Of a DNA stretch of 64,000 nucleotides, positions 26,383-35,338 are shown one piece after another. The stretch's first letter is position 1. Every line of letters starts with the position of its first letter. Location: contig NZ_LYPF02000010.1 in NCBI RefSeq assembly GCF_001661595.2, positions 151,637 to 215,636 of the forward strand, in the 5' to 3' direction. A model generated the notes under the pieces. It ran no database searches and was not told where the DNA came from. It worked only from the letters and a program-made list of their open reading frames with translations. The position numbers were made by a program, and so were the translations under genes. This DNA is from Crocinitomix algicola. GTDB lineage: Bacteria > Bacteroidota > Bacteroidia > Flavobacteriales_D > Crocinitomicaceae.

Positions 26383-29300
26383 ATGTACATCAATTCTCAT
26401 AGCTATTATAGTTTAAGGTATGGAACGTTTTCACCCGACCAATTACTTGATTTAGCGAGATCCAACGGCATTCAACACATTGCTTTAACGGATATAAATA
26501 CTACATCTGCCTGTTTAGATTTCTTAAGGTTAGCTTCAAAATATGGTATTCACCCAACAATTGGTGTAGATTTTAGAGAGGGCATTGATCAAAAATATAT
26601 TGCGCTGGCTCAAAATAACGACGGTTTTCAAGCCATCAACCAACACCTAAGCGAAATCTTACAAAAAACTACAGTATTAAATGATACAGCACCCAATTTA
26701 ACGGACTCATTTGTCATCTACCCGTTTAAAAAAGAACACAAACGCCACCTCAAAAAGAATGAGTTTATCGGTGTAAAACCGCAAGATTTAATTCATTTAA
26801 AACTCCATAAAATTGACACCGAAAAGTATGTCATACTGCAAACAATAACCTTTAGAAACAAAAGAGACTTTAACGCACACCGCTTACTTAGAGCAATCGA
26901 CAACAACACTTTATTAAGCAAGCTTCCAACAACTGAACAAGGTTCGTATTCAGATCAAATTTTACCGCTTACTGAACTACTTGAAAAATATAGAGCGTTT
27001 CCTGAGATTATTGAAAACACAAAAATGATTCTTCAATCCTGTGCAGTTGAATTTGACTTTTCTGAACGTGCGATGCCTCAAAACCAAAACACTTATACAG
27101 GCGATGAAGAAGAAGACTTGTTACTCTTAAAAAACCTTTGTGCATCCGGCCTTGAATATCGTTATCCAAATGCGAATCAACAGGTACTAGAACGCGTTGA
27201 AAAAGAATTACAAACCATTCAGGAAATGGGTTTTGTTTCGTATTTTCTAATTAATTGGGATATCGTGACCTATGCGCAATCGAAAGGATATTTTTATGTT
27301 GGAAGGGGAAGCGGAGCAAATAGTGTTATTGCTTATTTATTGAAGATTACAAATGTTGACCCCATCGAATTAGACCTATATTTCGAGCGTTTTATTAATC
27401 TTTATCGTAAAAATCCGCCTGATTTTGATATTGATTTTTCTTGGATGGATCGCGACGACGTAACGGCATACATTTTTAAACGATTTAAACATACTGCACT
27501 CGTTGCAACCTACAATACTTTTCAATACCGTGCTGTTATTCGGGAACTAGGCAAAGTATTTGGCTTACCCAAAAGCGAAATTGATAAATTAAGTAGGGGT
27601 TATACCAGTACGTTTGATAGTAATCATTTAGCCCAACTTGTTTTAAAATATGGTAAATACATTCACGGATTCCCAAGTCATTTAAGCATTCATGCAAGCG
27701 GCATAATCATAACAGAGCATCCAATTCATTATTATTCTGCCACATTTTTACCACCAAAAGGATATCCAACCATACAATTTGACATGCATGTTTGCGAAGA
27801 TGTAGGTCTATATAAATTTGACATTCTTAGTCAACGAGGTTTAGGAAAGATAAAAGATGCGATTACTATTATTCGCCAAAATCAACCTGGTGCTATAACA
27901 TTTGACATTAATGATATACAACGTTTCAAACTGGATAAGAAAATCAGTTATATATTACAAAACGCCGATGCTATTGGCTGTTTTTATGTTGAATCACCAG
28001 CCATGCGGATGCTTTTACGCAAACTGCAAGTTCGTGACTACTTAGGTTTGGTAGCAGCAAGTTCGGTTATACGACCGGGAGTTGCCAAATCAGGTATGAT
28101 GCAGGCCTATATCCAAAGGTATCGTCACCCTGAGAAACGAAAAGAAGCCCACCCTGTTTTATTAGAACTTATGCCAGAAACATATGGGGTAATGGTTTAC
28201 CAGGAGGATGTAATAAAAGTGGCACACTGTTTTGCTGGATTAACATTAGGAGAAGCAGATAAGATGCGCCGAGGCATGTCAGGTAAGTATCGATCTAGAG
28301 ATGAATTTCAAAGCATTAAGTCAATATTTTTTTCCAATTGTGCCGAAAAAGGGCATAGCTATGAACTTACTGCTGAAGTTTGGCGGCAGACTGAAAGTTT
28401 TGCAGGCTATGCATTTGCCAAAGGTCATTCCGCCTCTTACGCTGTGGAAAGTTATCAAAGTCTTTTTTTAAAAGCTTATTTCCCTTTAGAATATATGGTT
28501 GCTACGATTAACAACTATGGTGGATTTTACAGTACAGAACTTTACATTTATGAAGCCCGAAAATTTGGTGGAAAAATTTTACCACCATGTGTCAATAATA
28601 GTTGTTATTTAACGACAATATATGGTTCAAATATATTTATAGGCTATCACCTTCTACATGGCTTTAACTTTGAAATAGCCAAAAAAATAGAAGAAAACAG
28701 AAAAAATGAAGGTGTTTTTAAAGATTTTGATGATTTTATTGATCGAATTTCAATCAGCTTAGAGCAACTGTCTATTCTGATCAGGATTGATGCTTTTCGA
28801 TTTACAAAAAAAAGTAAACGTTCTTTAATGTGGGAAGCTCACCTTAAAATATCTAAAAATAAAAAGGCAACGCACTCGACCGTCGATCTGTTTAACATTA
28901 AAAAAGTGGATTATCAAATCCCAGACATTAGCACTCCCTGGCAAGAAGATGCTTTCGATCAAATTGAATTACTCGGTTTCCCATTATACAGCCCATTTAG
29001 TATTGCCAACGAAGATGAAACCGATGTAGTTTTAGCGAATGATTTAATTCATCATAAAAACCTAACCGTCTGGGTAAAAGGCTATCTCATTCACACTAAA
29101 AGGACAACCACAAGTAAAAATGAAAAAATGTTTTTTGGAACGTTTTTAGACACTGAAGGAAACTGGCTGGACACTGTTCATTTTCCACAGGTAGCAGCAA
29201 AATTTCCGTTTAGAGGAAAAGGCTTATACAAAGTAAAAGGCAAGGTAATTGTGGAGTACGATTGCATTACGATTGAAACAAGTTATATGGAGAAATTAGG

Positions 29301-29424
29301 TGTAATTGAAGATCCGAGGTACTCTAATTTAAGAACGGGGGAACTATCAAAAATCCCAGACAACAACATAAAACCAATTAATCATGAACAACTTGGCCTG
29401 CCAAAAGGAAAGTCTTATTATTAA
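26383..29424 (+). CDS. DNA polymerase III alpha subunit, DnaE2-like (short form)
   Basis: A C-family DNA polymerase of 1013 residues, shorter than a replicative DnaE. The PHP domain (about 1-215; INSHSYYSLRYGTFS, IALTDINTTSAC) has lost some of the usual metal ligands. The palm carries GRGSGANS (308-315) and the catalytic aspartates in PPDFDIDFSW (345-354), then fingers with SSVIRPGVAKSGM and YQEDVIKVA, a HhH region (about 780-815) and a C-terminal OB-fold (about 880-990). This build matches the second, often error-prone, DnaE found in many Bacteroidota, which usually neighbours a Y-family polymerase or ImuA-like gene; neither is beside it here. Role in translesion synthesis is inferred. Confidence 0.85.
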   Translation: MYINSHSYYSLRYGTFSPDQLLDLARSNGIQHIALTDINTTSACLDFLRLASKYGIHPTIGVDFREGIDQKYIALAQNNDGFQAINQHLSEILQKTTVLNDTAPNLTDSFVIYPFKKEHKRHLKKNEFIGVKPQDLIHLKLHKIDTEKYVILQTITFRNKRDFNAHRLLRAIDNNTLLSKLPTTEQGSYSDQILPLTELLEKYRAFPEIIENTKMILQSCAVEFDFSERAMPQNQNTYTGDEEEDLLLLKNLCASGLEYRYPNANQQVLERVEKELQTIQEMGFVSYFLINWDIVTYAQSKGYFYVGRGSGANSVIAYLLKITNVDPIELDLYFERFINLYRKNPPDFDIDFSWMDRDDVTAYIFKRFKHTALVATYNTFQYRAVIRELGKVFGLPKSEIDKLSRGYTSTFDSNHLAQLVLKYGKYIHGFPSHLSIHASGIIITEHPIHYYSATFLPPKGYPTIQFDMHVCEDVGLYKFDILSQRGLGKIKDAITIIRQNQPGAITFDINDIQRFKLDKKISYILQNADAIGCFYVESPAMRMLLRKLQVRDYLGLVAASSVIRPGVAKSGMMQAYIQRYRHPEKRKEAHPVLLELMPETYGVMVYQEDVIKVAHCFAGLTLGEADKMRRGMSGKYRSRDEFQSIKSIFFSNCAEKGHSYELTAEVWRQTESFAGYAFAKGHSASYAVESYQSLFLKAYFPLEYMVATINNYGGFYSTELYIYEARKFGGKILPPCVNNSCYLTTIYGSNIFIGYHLLHGFNFEIAKKIEENRKNEGVFKDFDDFIDRISISLEQLSILIRIDAFRFTKKSKRSLMWEAHLKISKNKKATHSTVDLFNIKKVDYQIPDISTPWQEDAFDQIELLGFPLYSPFSIANEDETDVVLANDLIHHKNLTVWVKGYLIHTKRTTTSKNEKMFFGTFLDTEGNWLDTVHFPQVAAKFPFRGKGLYKVKGKVIVEYDCITIETSYMEKLGVIEDPRYSNLRTGELSKIPDNNIKPINHEQLGLPKGKSYY

Positions 29425-30965
29425 AACGTTCCTTTCCGCTTAAGCTCCTTAATCTCTAAAAATGTTTTTCGCCGTAATTTACTTTGAACCCAGGATAAAA
29501 AATCGAAATATTCAAACACAACTTGTTCATTTGGGTCTTCTTGTAATTCTTTCAATTCTTTCTCAAAAGGTAAAAGAACATCTTCTAATTCGAAAAAGCC
29601 GTCTGATTTCGCCATTTTAGAAATTAACTTTAGAAAAATTTCTTCAAAAGCATAAATTCGGTTTCTCTTTTTTAAAAATCTTTTCGTTGAATTTATAGCA
29701 TAAGGTAAAAAGCGATCATTCTCCAGTTCAAAATGAAGTATCAGGTTAATCAGTTGAGCAAAACAAAAAATATCTTGTTTTGGGTCAATTGTACTTTCAT
29801 TTAAAATTTTATTTATCCAATGGAGCGCTTTTGTATAATGTCCCATAGACAAATAGACAATTCCAACTTTAAAATCAATATAAGCCTTTCTCAGACTCGA
29901 AATACTATCTCCATATAGTCGATATCCTTCTTCAATTTCAGGCACTAACTCTACCGCTTTCTCAAAATCGCCCCTCTCTATTAATAAAACGAGTTCCAAG
30001 CTATACGAACTCGAAAAGTATTTGATATCTAAATTTTTAGATTTTGACATTTTTGACCCTAATTCTTTTAACTGAAGAAGGTACTTATTTGCCTCGTCAA
30101 ATTTTTCTAGTCGTGTTGCTGTATAAACTACATTGGTCAATAAAGAAAAAAACAAGTTCGGCCGATTGCTAAAACTATTTTTATCGGTCTCTAAAACCTT
30201 TAAATTGGCAATTAAATGGTTATAAGATTTAGCCCAATCATGAATTGAGAAGTAGTATGCACTATGAATGTGATGAAATAGGTAATTAACTCTAGCTCCA
30301 AAATTCTCCGGTTTTATATGCTCGATTTTAAGAAATAACTCTTTTAACCGTGTCGAATCTTCTTCATTTCTAACGTTACCCTGAACGTTAATTTCATGGA
30401 AGACCAAACTCTTCACATTCCAGAGTTCATGATAAGCTTTAATTTCTTTGATGATTCGCTCCTCCTCAACAAACATTTTTTGAATCTGACCCTGTTTAAC
30501 TTCAGTATACAATTCATTTTCTATTAGTTTTTTCCGCTTTTGTTTGATTTCGAGCAGCAGATTGAATTTCTCAAATTTTAACGCTTGTTTTTCTGCACTT
30601 TTTAAAACTTTCTCACTTTGCTTGTAAAGTCCCTTATCATATAAAATATCGGCGCTATGCAGAGCGCGATATAACTGAGCATCTTGCGACGAATTTGCAT
30701 TAAAAGAATCTAAACTTCTCAAAATATTATTATACAATCGCGCTTTAGTGATTGAAAACTTATTGAGTAAAGCTTGTCCCTTAAAATGCATATAGATCAA
30801 ATCTTCCTGATAAGTATCCATCCGATCAATAAAGTCGAACAACTTTAAATAGCTATTCTCTTCACCAATTGTGTGCCGAGATGAGAACAGTTTAAAATAG
30901 CGTTTCTCGGATTTATTTAAACTTTTAATTAATTCAAAAAGATGATTAGAAACCTTATTAGACAT
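29421..30965 (-). CDS. conserved hypothetical helical protein, TPR-like
   Basis: A 514-residue cytoplasmic protein, nearly all alpha-helix in appearance. The N-terminus SNHLFELIKSLNKSEKRYFK, with the SKTEKRYFK-like motif, is one I recall from a Bacteroidota-only family with no named function. The rest looks like degenerate tetratricopeptide repeats, for example ALHSADILYDKGLYKQSEKV and RKAYIDFKVGIVYLSMGHYT. No signal peptide. It ends tail to tail with the DnaE2-like gene, their last 4 bases overlapping. Nothing in the neighbourhood indicates a role. Confidence 0.6.
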   Translation of the reverse strand: MSNKVSNHLFELIKSLNKSEKRYFKLFSSRHTIGEENSYLKLFDFIDRMDTYQEDLIYMHFKGQALLNKFSITKARLYNNILRSLDSFNANSSQDAQLYRALHSADILYDKGLYKQSEKVLKSAEKQALKFEKFNLLLEIKQKRKKLIENELYTEVKQGQIQKMFVEEERIIKEIKAYHELWNVKSLVFHEINVQGNVRNEEDSTRLKELFLKIEHIKPENFGARVNYLFHHIHSAYYFSIHDWAKSYNHLIANLKVLETDKNSFSNRPNLFFSLLTNVVYTATRLEKFDEANKYLLQLKELGSKMSKSKNLDIKYFSSSYSLELVLLIERGDFEKAVELVPEIEEGYRLYGDSISSLRKAYIDFKVGIVYLSMGHYTKALHWINKILNESTIDPKQDIFCFAQLINLILHFELENDRFLPYAINSTKRFLKKRNRIYAFEEIFLKLISKMAKSDGFFELEDVLLPFEKELKELQEDPNEQVVFEYFDFLSWVQSKLRRKTFLEIKELKRKGTF

Positions 30966-31039
30966 ATAAAAAATTGGGGGTTTATTCTACTTATTTCAAT
31001 CAATCTACGCTAAAAAATAAGGATAAACGGTTGTAAATG

Positions 31040-31072
31040 GGTTTAATGCCAAATTCATGTAGTAATTAAACC
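31040..31072. promoter_or_regulatory. inverted repeat upstream of hemA
   Basis: GGTTTAAT at 31040-31047 and ATTAAACC at 31065-31072 are perfect 8-bp arms with a 17-base spacer. The centre is about 50 bases upstream of the TAGATTTG element. It may be an operator for haem-pathway control. Confidence 0.35.
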
Positions 31073-31102
31073 TGTTTATTTATTTAACGGAATTTTGCTA
31101 AA

Positions 31103-31110
31103 TAGATTTG
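31103..31110 (+). promoter_or_regulatory. -7 promoter element of the hemACD operon
   Basis: TAGATTTG matches TAnnTTTG, 69 bases before the hemA ATG. No TTG is seen at the usual -33 spacing. Confidence 0.4.
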
Positions 31111-31179
31111 TAAAAAAAAAGATTGATTAGCTGGAACCGTGATAAAAGTCATCTAAAAAACTTTTTTAATGACACTATC

Positions 31180-32454
31180 ATGACAATTAAAGCTATTGAA
31201 ATAAGGAATTTTGTAGCTCAAAAAAAAGGATTGGAGAAATTTGGTGTCATAGCTTTTACCCATGCAGGGATTGGACTAGAAAATTTAGGTCAATTCCATG
31301 TGGAGACTGAAGGAATTCCTGAATTGATGAATCGCTTAAAAAGCGAATTAAACTTAAAGGAAATCATGTATTTGTCAACTTGCAATCGAGTTGAATTAAT
31401 ATTTACATCTAGTCATCCGATAACCGAAAGATTAGTCGAAAATCTAATTCAAACCATCCATCCAAACTGGTCAAAAGACAAAGTAAACTTTATAGCCAGT
31501 AAAACGAGGCATTGGACTGGTATTAATGCTGTTAACCACCTCATCGAAGTAGCGTCGTCACTTGACTCCATGGTATTGGGAGAACGCGAAATAATCACCC
31601 AAGTTAGAAATGCTTATAATTTCGCAAAAGAAAATAAACTATCCGGTGATACAATCCGCATAGTAATACGGCAAACTATTGAGACTGCCAAGAAAGTCTA
31701 CACAGAAACAAGTATATCAGAAAAGTCTGTTTCCGTTGTTTCTCTCGGTTTTCAGTCCTTAATGGAGTTAAACCCGAAAAAAGATGCTAAAATTTTGATA
31801 ATTGGCTCTGGGGTTACCAATCAGAATATGGCTAAATTTTTGCGCAAACACGGTTTTTCAAACTTCACAACATTCAATAGAACCCTTGAAAATGCTAAAA
31901 ATTTTTCTGTTGAATTTGGAGGTGAAGCCTTTTCGTTAAGTCAACTATCCCGCTATCGTGAGAACTTTGATATAATAATAACCTGCACCGGAGCGAATCA
32001 AGCAATAATTACGCCTGCAATTTACGCCCAGCTAAACCCGAAAAGCGAAAAGAAAATAATTGTTGATTTGGCCATCCCTAATGATTTGGACACCTCACTA
32101 TTAAACGATTACCCAATAGACTATATCTCTGTCGAATCAATAAAAAGAATATCTGACAAAAACCTTCTCTTGCGAAAACAAGAGCTGTTGAAGGCGCGTC
32201 AAATCATTTACGAATCGATTGAAGAATTTAAAAAGATTTATTACATGCGACAAGTGGAATTAAAGATGCGCGTAATTCCGGAACATGTGAAAAAAATCAG
32301 ATCAAAAGCAGAGCAAGAAGTTTTTTCAAAAGAATTAGAAAATTTAGATGAGGATGCTAAAGAAGTTTTAGATAAAATTCTCAACTATATGGAAAAAAAA
32401 TACGTGAGTGTACCCATGATTATGGCAAAAGAAATGCTCACTAAAAATCAATGA
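31180..32454 (+). CDS. hemA: glutamyl-tRNA reductase
   Basis: First step of the C5 route to haem: reduces glutamyl-tRNA to glutamate-1-semialdehyde with NADPH. The catalytic cysteine is in YLSTCNRVELIF (Cys68), followed by LDSMVLGEREIITQVRNAY, and an NADPH-binding fold with ILIIGSGVTNQNMAKFLRKH. A C-terminal dimerisation helix follows (about 310-424). The ATG at 31180 gives 424 residues, the normal length; the longer frame from a TTG at 31123 has an unrelated leader. It leads an overlapping hemA-hemC-hemD operon; the stop overlaps the hemC start (ATGA). Confidence 0.95.
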   Translation: MTIKAIEIRNFVAQKKGLEKFGVIAFTHAGIGLENLGQFHVETEGIPELMNRLKSELNLKEIMYLSTCNRVELIFTSSHPITERLVENLIQTIHPNWSKDKVNFIASKTRHWTGINAVNHLIEVASSLDSMVLGEREIITQVRNAYNFAKENKLSGDTIRIVIRQTIETAKKVYTETSISEKSVSVVSLGFQSLMELNPKKDAKILIIGSGVTNQNMAKFLRKHGFSNFTTFNRTLENAKNFSVEFGGEAFSLSQLSRYRENFDIIITCTGANQAIITPAIYAQLNPKSEKKIIVDLAIPNDLDTSLLNDYPIDYISVESIKRISDKNLLLRKQELLKARQIIYESIEEFKKIYYMRQVELKMRVIPEHVKKIRSKAEQEVFSKELENLDEDAKEVLDKILNYMEKKYVSVPMIMAKEMLTKNQ

Positions 32455-33350
32455 TAATGAACATCAGAATTGGATCAAGAGGAAGCGATTTAGCCTTATG
32501 GCAAGCTCATTTTGTAGAGAAAGAACTTAAAAAACTTGGTCATCAGGTTAGCATTAAAATAATTGAAACTAAAGGCGATAGAATTCAGGATTTGAGTTTT
32601 GATAAAATTGAAGGAAAAGGTTTCTTTACAAAAGAAATTGAAAATGCTCTGCTCGACAACTCAATTGATTTAGCCGTCCATTCTCATAAGGATTTAGAAA
32701 CCGAACAACCAAAAGGTTTAAAAATTGCAGCTGTTTCTTATCGTGAGAATCCAACTGACCAACTTCTTATCCGTAAAAGTTCTGCCGACAAAAGTGAATT
32801 GTTAGAGATTATTAAGAACGGAATTGTGGGGACGTCGTCCGCCAGAAGAAAATCACAACTTTTAAGATTAAGACCTGATGTTGTCATCAAAGATTTAAGA
32901 GGCAATGTTCCCACTAGAATAAACAAATTGCGTGAAGGTCAATATGATGCTATCGTCTTAGCAACAGCAGGAATAAAGCGCTTAGATCTAGATTTAAGTG
33001 ATTTAGTTTGTGTAGAATTAGCACCAACCCAATTTGTTCCAGCTCCTGCCCAAGGTGTTTTAGGATTGCAAATTAGAGCTAACGACAATGCGCTAGAATC
33101 AGCATTAGAGCCAATGCATCACAAAGATGTTGCCGCTGCCATAGCCATTGAAAGAGGAGTTTTAAAATTGCTCAATGGTGGGTGCCAATTACCATTAGGG
33201 GTTTTTGCTGTAAAAGAATCAGATAAATGGCAAGTAGAAGTAAGTCACTCCCACGCTGCAACCAGTCCTTCCAATTTAAAAACATATTCTTTTAAGGAAG
33301 AAGAAGGCATTGCAGAACATATTGTAGCTGACATCCAAGGGCGTGGTTAA
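32451..33350 (+). CDS. hemC: hydroxymethylbilane synthase (porphobilinogen deaminase)
   Basis: Joins four porphobilinogen units into hydroxymethylbilane on a dipyrromethane cofactor. Signatures: IRIGSRGSDLALWQAHFV at the N-terminus, VHSHKDLETE, VGTSSARRKSQL, IKDLRGNVPTRINKL, and the cofactor cysteine in LNGGCQLPLG (near residue 246). The 299 residues are typical. The first ATG at 32451 overlaps the hemA stop; a second ATG two codons later is equally good for the protein. The end overlaps hemD by 8 bases, so hemA, hemC and hemD are translationally coupled. Confidence 0.96.
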   Translation: MIMNIRIGSRGSDLALWQAHFVEKELKKLGHQVSIKIIETKGDRIQDLSFDKIEGKGFFTKEIENALLDNSIDLAVHSHKDLETEQPKGLKIAAVSYRENPTDQLLIRKSSADKSELLEIIKNGIVGTSSARRKSQLLRLRPDVVIKDLRGNVPTRINKLREGQYDAIVLATAGIKRLDLDLSDLVCVELAPTQFVPAPAQGVLGLQIRANDNALESALEPMHHKDVAAAIAIERGVLKLLNGGCQLPLGVFAVKESDKWQVEVSHSHAATSPSNLKTYSFKEEEGIAEHIVADIQGRG

Positions 33351-34011
33351 TCCCACTAGAGGCATACTAATTACTAATGAGAGAAACTCGTATTCTGCAA
33401 TAAAGGATTGGTGTTCAAAACGAGGCATACCCTTTTCACAAAAATCATTTATAAAAACAGTAGGAGTTCCTCATTTAAACATCCCTTCGAGTGATTGGAT
33501 TTTTTTCAGTTCACCTAACAGTATATCTACTTATTTAGCACATTATTCTATAAATGCAAAAAAGATAGCCGTATATGGGGAAGGAAGCGAACGTGAAGCA
33601 CTTAAACACGGCTTAAACATTGACTTCGTTGGACCAATAGAGAACAACCCTAAGACAATAGCCCAATTTTTTGACAATGATCCTGGATCCACTATTTTTT
33701 TTCCCCTCAGTCAACGATCTAAACGGAGTATTATTAAAGAAATTGGAAAGGCAACAGTATTTGAGCTTGAAACATATAAAACAATAATCCAACCTTCTTT
33801 AGTTCAATCCCACGAAGTATTGATATTTACAAGTCCATCTAACCTTGAGGGATTTTTGGTTCTAAATAAAATATCAGACAATCAAACTTTAATAGCTTAT
33901 GGCAGAACAACTGAAGCAGCACTGTTGAGTTTAAACTTGAGCAATACAATAATTACACTTAAGACAAGTACTGAGTTAGAACTAGAAAAAGTAATTAGGA
34001 AATTATTCTGA
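33343..34011 (+). CDS. hemD: uroporphyrinogen-III synthase
   Basis: Closes the linear tetrapyrrole and inverts ring D. HemD proteins are poorly conserved; support comes from position directly after hemC with an 8-base overlap, the 222-residue size and the two-lobed alpha/beta pattern: ILITNERNSYSAIKDW, then DWIFFSSPNSISTYLAH, IAVYGEGSEREALKHG, and later VLIFTSPSNLEGFLV and LIAYGRTTEAALLSL. The start is GTG at 33343. Its last 9 bases overlap the end of lspA on the other strand. hemB, hemE and hemL are not in the window, but a HemJ-like gene lies at 45.2 kb. Confidence 0.88.
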   Translation: MVNPTRGILITNERNSYSAIKDWCSKRGIPFSQKSFIKTVGVPHLNIPSSDWIFFSSPNSISTYLAHYSINAKKIAVYGEGSEREALKHGLNIDFVGPIENNPKTIAQFFDNDPGSTIFFPLSQRSKRSIIKEIGKATVFELETYKTIIQPSLVQSHEVLIFTSPSNLEGFLVLNKISDNQTLIAYGRTTEAALLSLNLSNTIITLKTSTELELEKVIRKLF

Positions 34012-34698
34012 TTCATCAGTTGCAACACCTTCAGAAACAAGTGTTTTTTCCTCTTTATTGAAGAATTTACGGTAATTTAAAATAATCAATCCGACACCTA
34101 CAGAAATAGACAAGTCAGCAAAATTCCAAATTGCGCCAAAAATTTCATTTCCTGGACGAATACCTAAAAAATCAATTTCAGGAGTCCATGAAGGCCAAGT
34201 AGTCGTAAATTGAAACATATCAACAACACTGCCTAAGAGGAAACCATTCGGTCGAATCAACGGTTCCATCGTTTCTGGATCAAATTCAAACATACCATCA
34301 GAACCTATGGCTAAATTCCACGGTAGATTTGGATCCACAGACCAAATTAAATCGTAACAAAGACTATCAATCAGATTACCCGCAGCTCCAGCAAAAATTA
34401 AACTTAAAGCTATCAATAATCCTCGTGGTGCTTGATTTTCTTTTAATAATTTACGCATGTATATTGCAATACCTATGATTGCTACAATACGGAATATTGA
34501 AAGTGTATATTTTGCCCAGGCACCACCTCCTAGAGTAGCTCCAAAAGCCATTCCCCTATTCTCTATATAATAAAGTTGAAAAAAACCATCTATTACGGGA
34601 ATAGACTCGAAAGCTCCCATACTAGTTTTCACCCAAACCTTTATGATTTGATCGACGAGCAAAATTGCTCCAATAATAATTACGATTTTTTTTCCCAA
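34003..34698 (-). CDS. lspA: lipoprotein signal peptidase (signal peptidase II)
   Basis: Aspartic membrane protease that removes signal peptides from prolipoproteins, several of which are encoded nearby. Four transmembrane segments are visible. Conserved parts: VDQIIKVWVK in the first helix, YIENRGMAFG, AGAAGNLIDSL, GSVVDMFQF and WNFADLSISVGVGLI; the aspartates of the last two motifs are the expected catalytic pair. About 40 extra residues lie between NLIDSL and GSVVD (SVDPNLPWNLAIG and onward), longer than in Proteobacteria. The only start that keeps the first helix is TTG at 34698. It follows the DksA-like gene by 9 bases. Confidence 0.92.
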   Translation of the reverse strand: MGKKIVIIIGAILLVDQIIKVWVKTSMGAFESIPVIDGFFQLYYIENRGMAFGATLGGGAWAKYTLSIFRIVAIIGIAIYMRKLLKENQAPRGLLIALSLIFAGAAGNLIDSLCYDLIWSVDPNLPWNLAIGSDGMFEFDPETMEPLIRPNGFLLGSVVDMFQFTTTWPSWTPEIDFLGIRPGNEIFGAIWNFADLSISVGVGLIILNYRKFFNKEEKTLVSEGVATDESE

Positions 34699-34707
34699 AC
34701 CTTAAAT

Positions 34708-35094
34708 TTAACCTTGTGCGCGTTTGGCCTCTATACTCAATGTAGCATGTGGAACTAACATTAATCGTTGCTTTTGGATTAACTTACCTGTAACACGGCA
34801 AATTCCATAGGTTTTATTTTCAATTCGGATTAACGCATTTTTCAAATTCTGGATAAACTTCTCTTGTCTAACGGCTAATTGCGCCATTTCTTCACGAGAC
34901 ATCGTTTCAGAACCATCTTCCATCATGTTAAAAGATCGTCCAGTATCATCTGTTCCATGATCATCACTATGGTCTAATTGGCCCCGCAATAAATCTAAAT
35001 CTAACTGCGCTTCTGCTAATTTAGCATCAATTAAATCTTTAAACTCTTTCAAATCTTTATCTGAATATCTTACCAAATCTGCCATGGTGTTCAT
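34708..35094 (-). CDS. TraR/DksA-type protein lacking a complete zinc finger
   Basis: A 128-residue protein of the DksA/TraR fold: an N-terminal coiled coil (about 10-80, with MAQLAVRQEKFIQNLKNALI) and a finger-like end. DksA-type proteins bind the RNA polymerase secondary channel and tune transcription. The usual C4 zinc site is mostly gone: in YGICRVTGKLIQ and VPHATLSIEAK only one cysteine remains, with Thr and Ser in place of others. As I recall, Bacteroidota members commonly show this. The ATG is at 35094; TATATTTG lies 16 bases upstream. It forms a unit with lspA. Confidence 0.85.
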   Translation of the reverse strand: MNTMADLVRYSDKDLKEFKDLIDAKLAEAQLDLDLLRGQLDHSDDHGTDDTGRSFNMMEDGSETMSREEMAQLAVRQEKFIQNLKNALIRIENKTYGICRVTGKLIQKQRLMLVPHATLSIEAKRAQG

Positions 35095-35110
35095 TTAAAA
35101 TTAATAACGG

Positions 35111-35118
35111 CAAATATA
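35111..35118 (-). promoter_or_regulatory. -7 promoter element of the dksA-like/lspA unit
   Basis: TATATTTG on the minus strand, 16 bases before the ATG at 35094. No clear -33 TTG. Confidence 0.45.
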
Positions 35119-35274
35119 AGTTATTTCTCATAAGTATTTGCCTTAGTTTTCGCTTAAAAATACTAAAATATTTTTCTTTACAAACCTTATACAATTAAGA
35201 ACAGGGTTTCCCTTATCAATTGCATGAATTATTGAAACTTAGCCAAGATTTAAAACGGTAAAATTTGTATAAAA

Positions 35275-35310
35275 AAAGCCCTATACTAAATTAAAATAGC
35301 ATAAGGCTTT
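35275..35310 (-). terminator. intrinsic terminator after the M43 metalloprotease gene
   Basis: Read on the minus strand, AAAGCC...GGCTTT forms the stem base, extended by ATA/TAT and TAG/CTA pairs around small mismatches, and is followed by a run of seven T. It is 28 bases past the stop at 35339. Confidence 0.7.
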
Positions 35311-35338
35311 AGGTACTGCGTACAATGTTTTAAACTGT

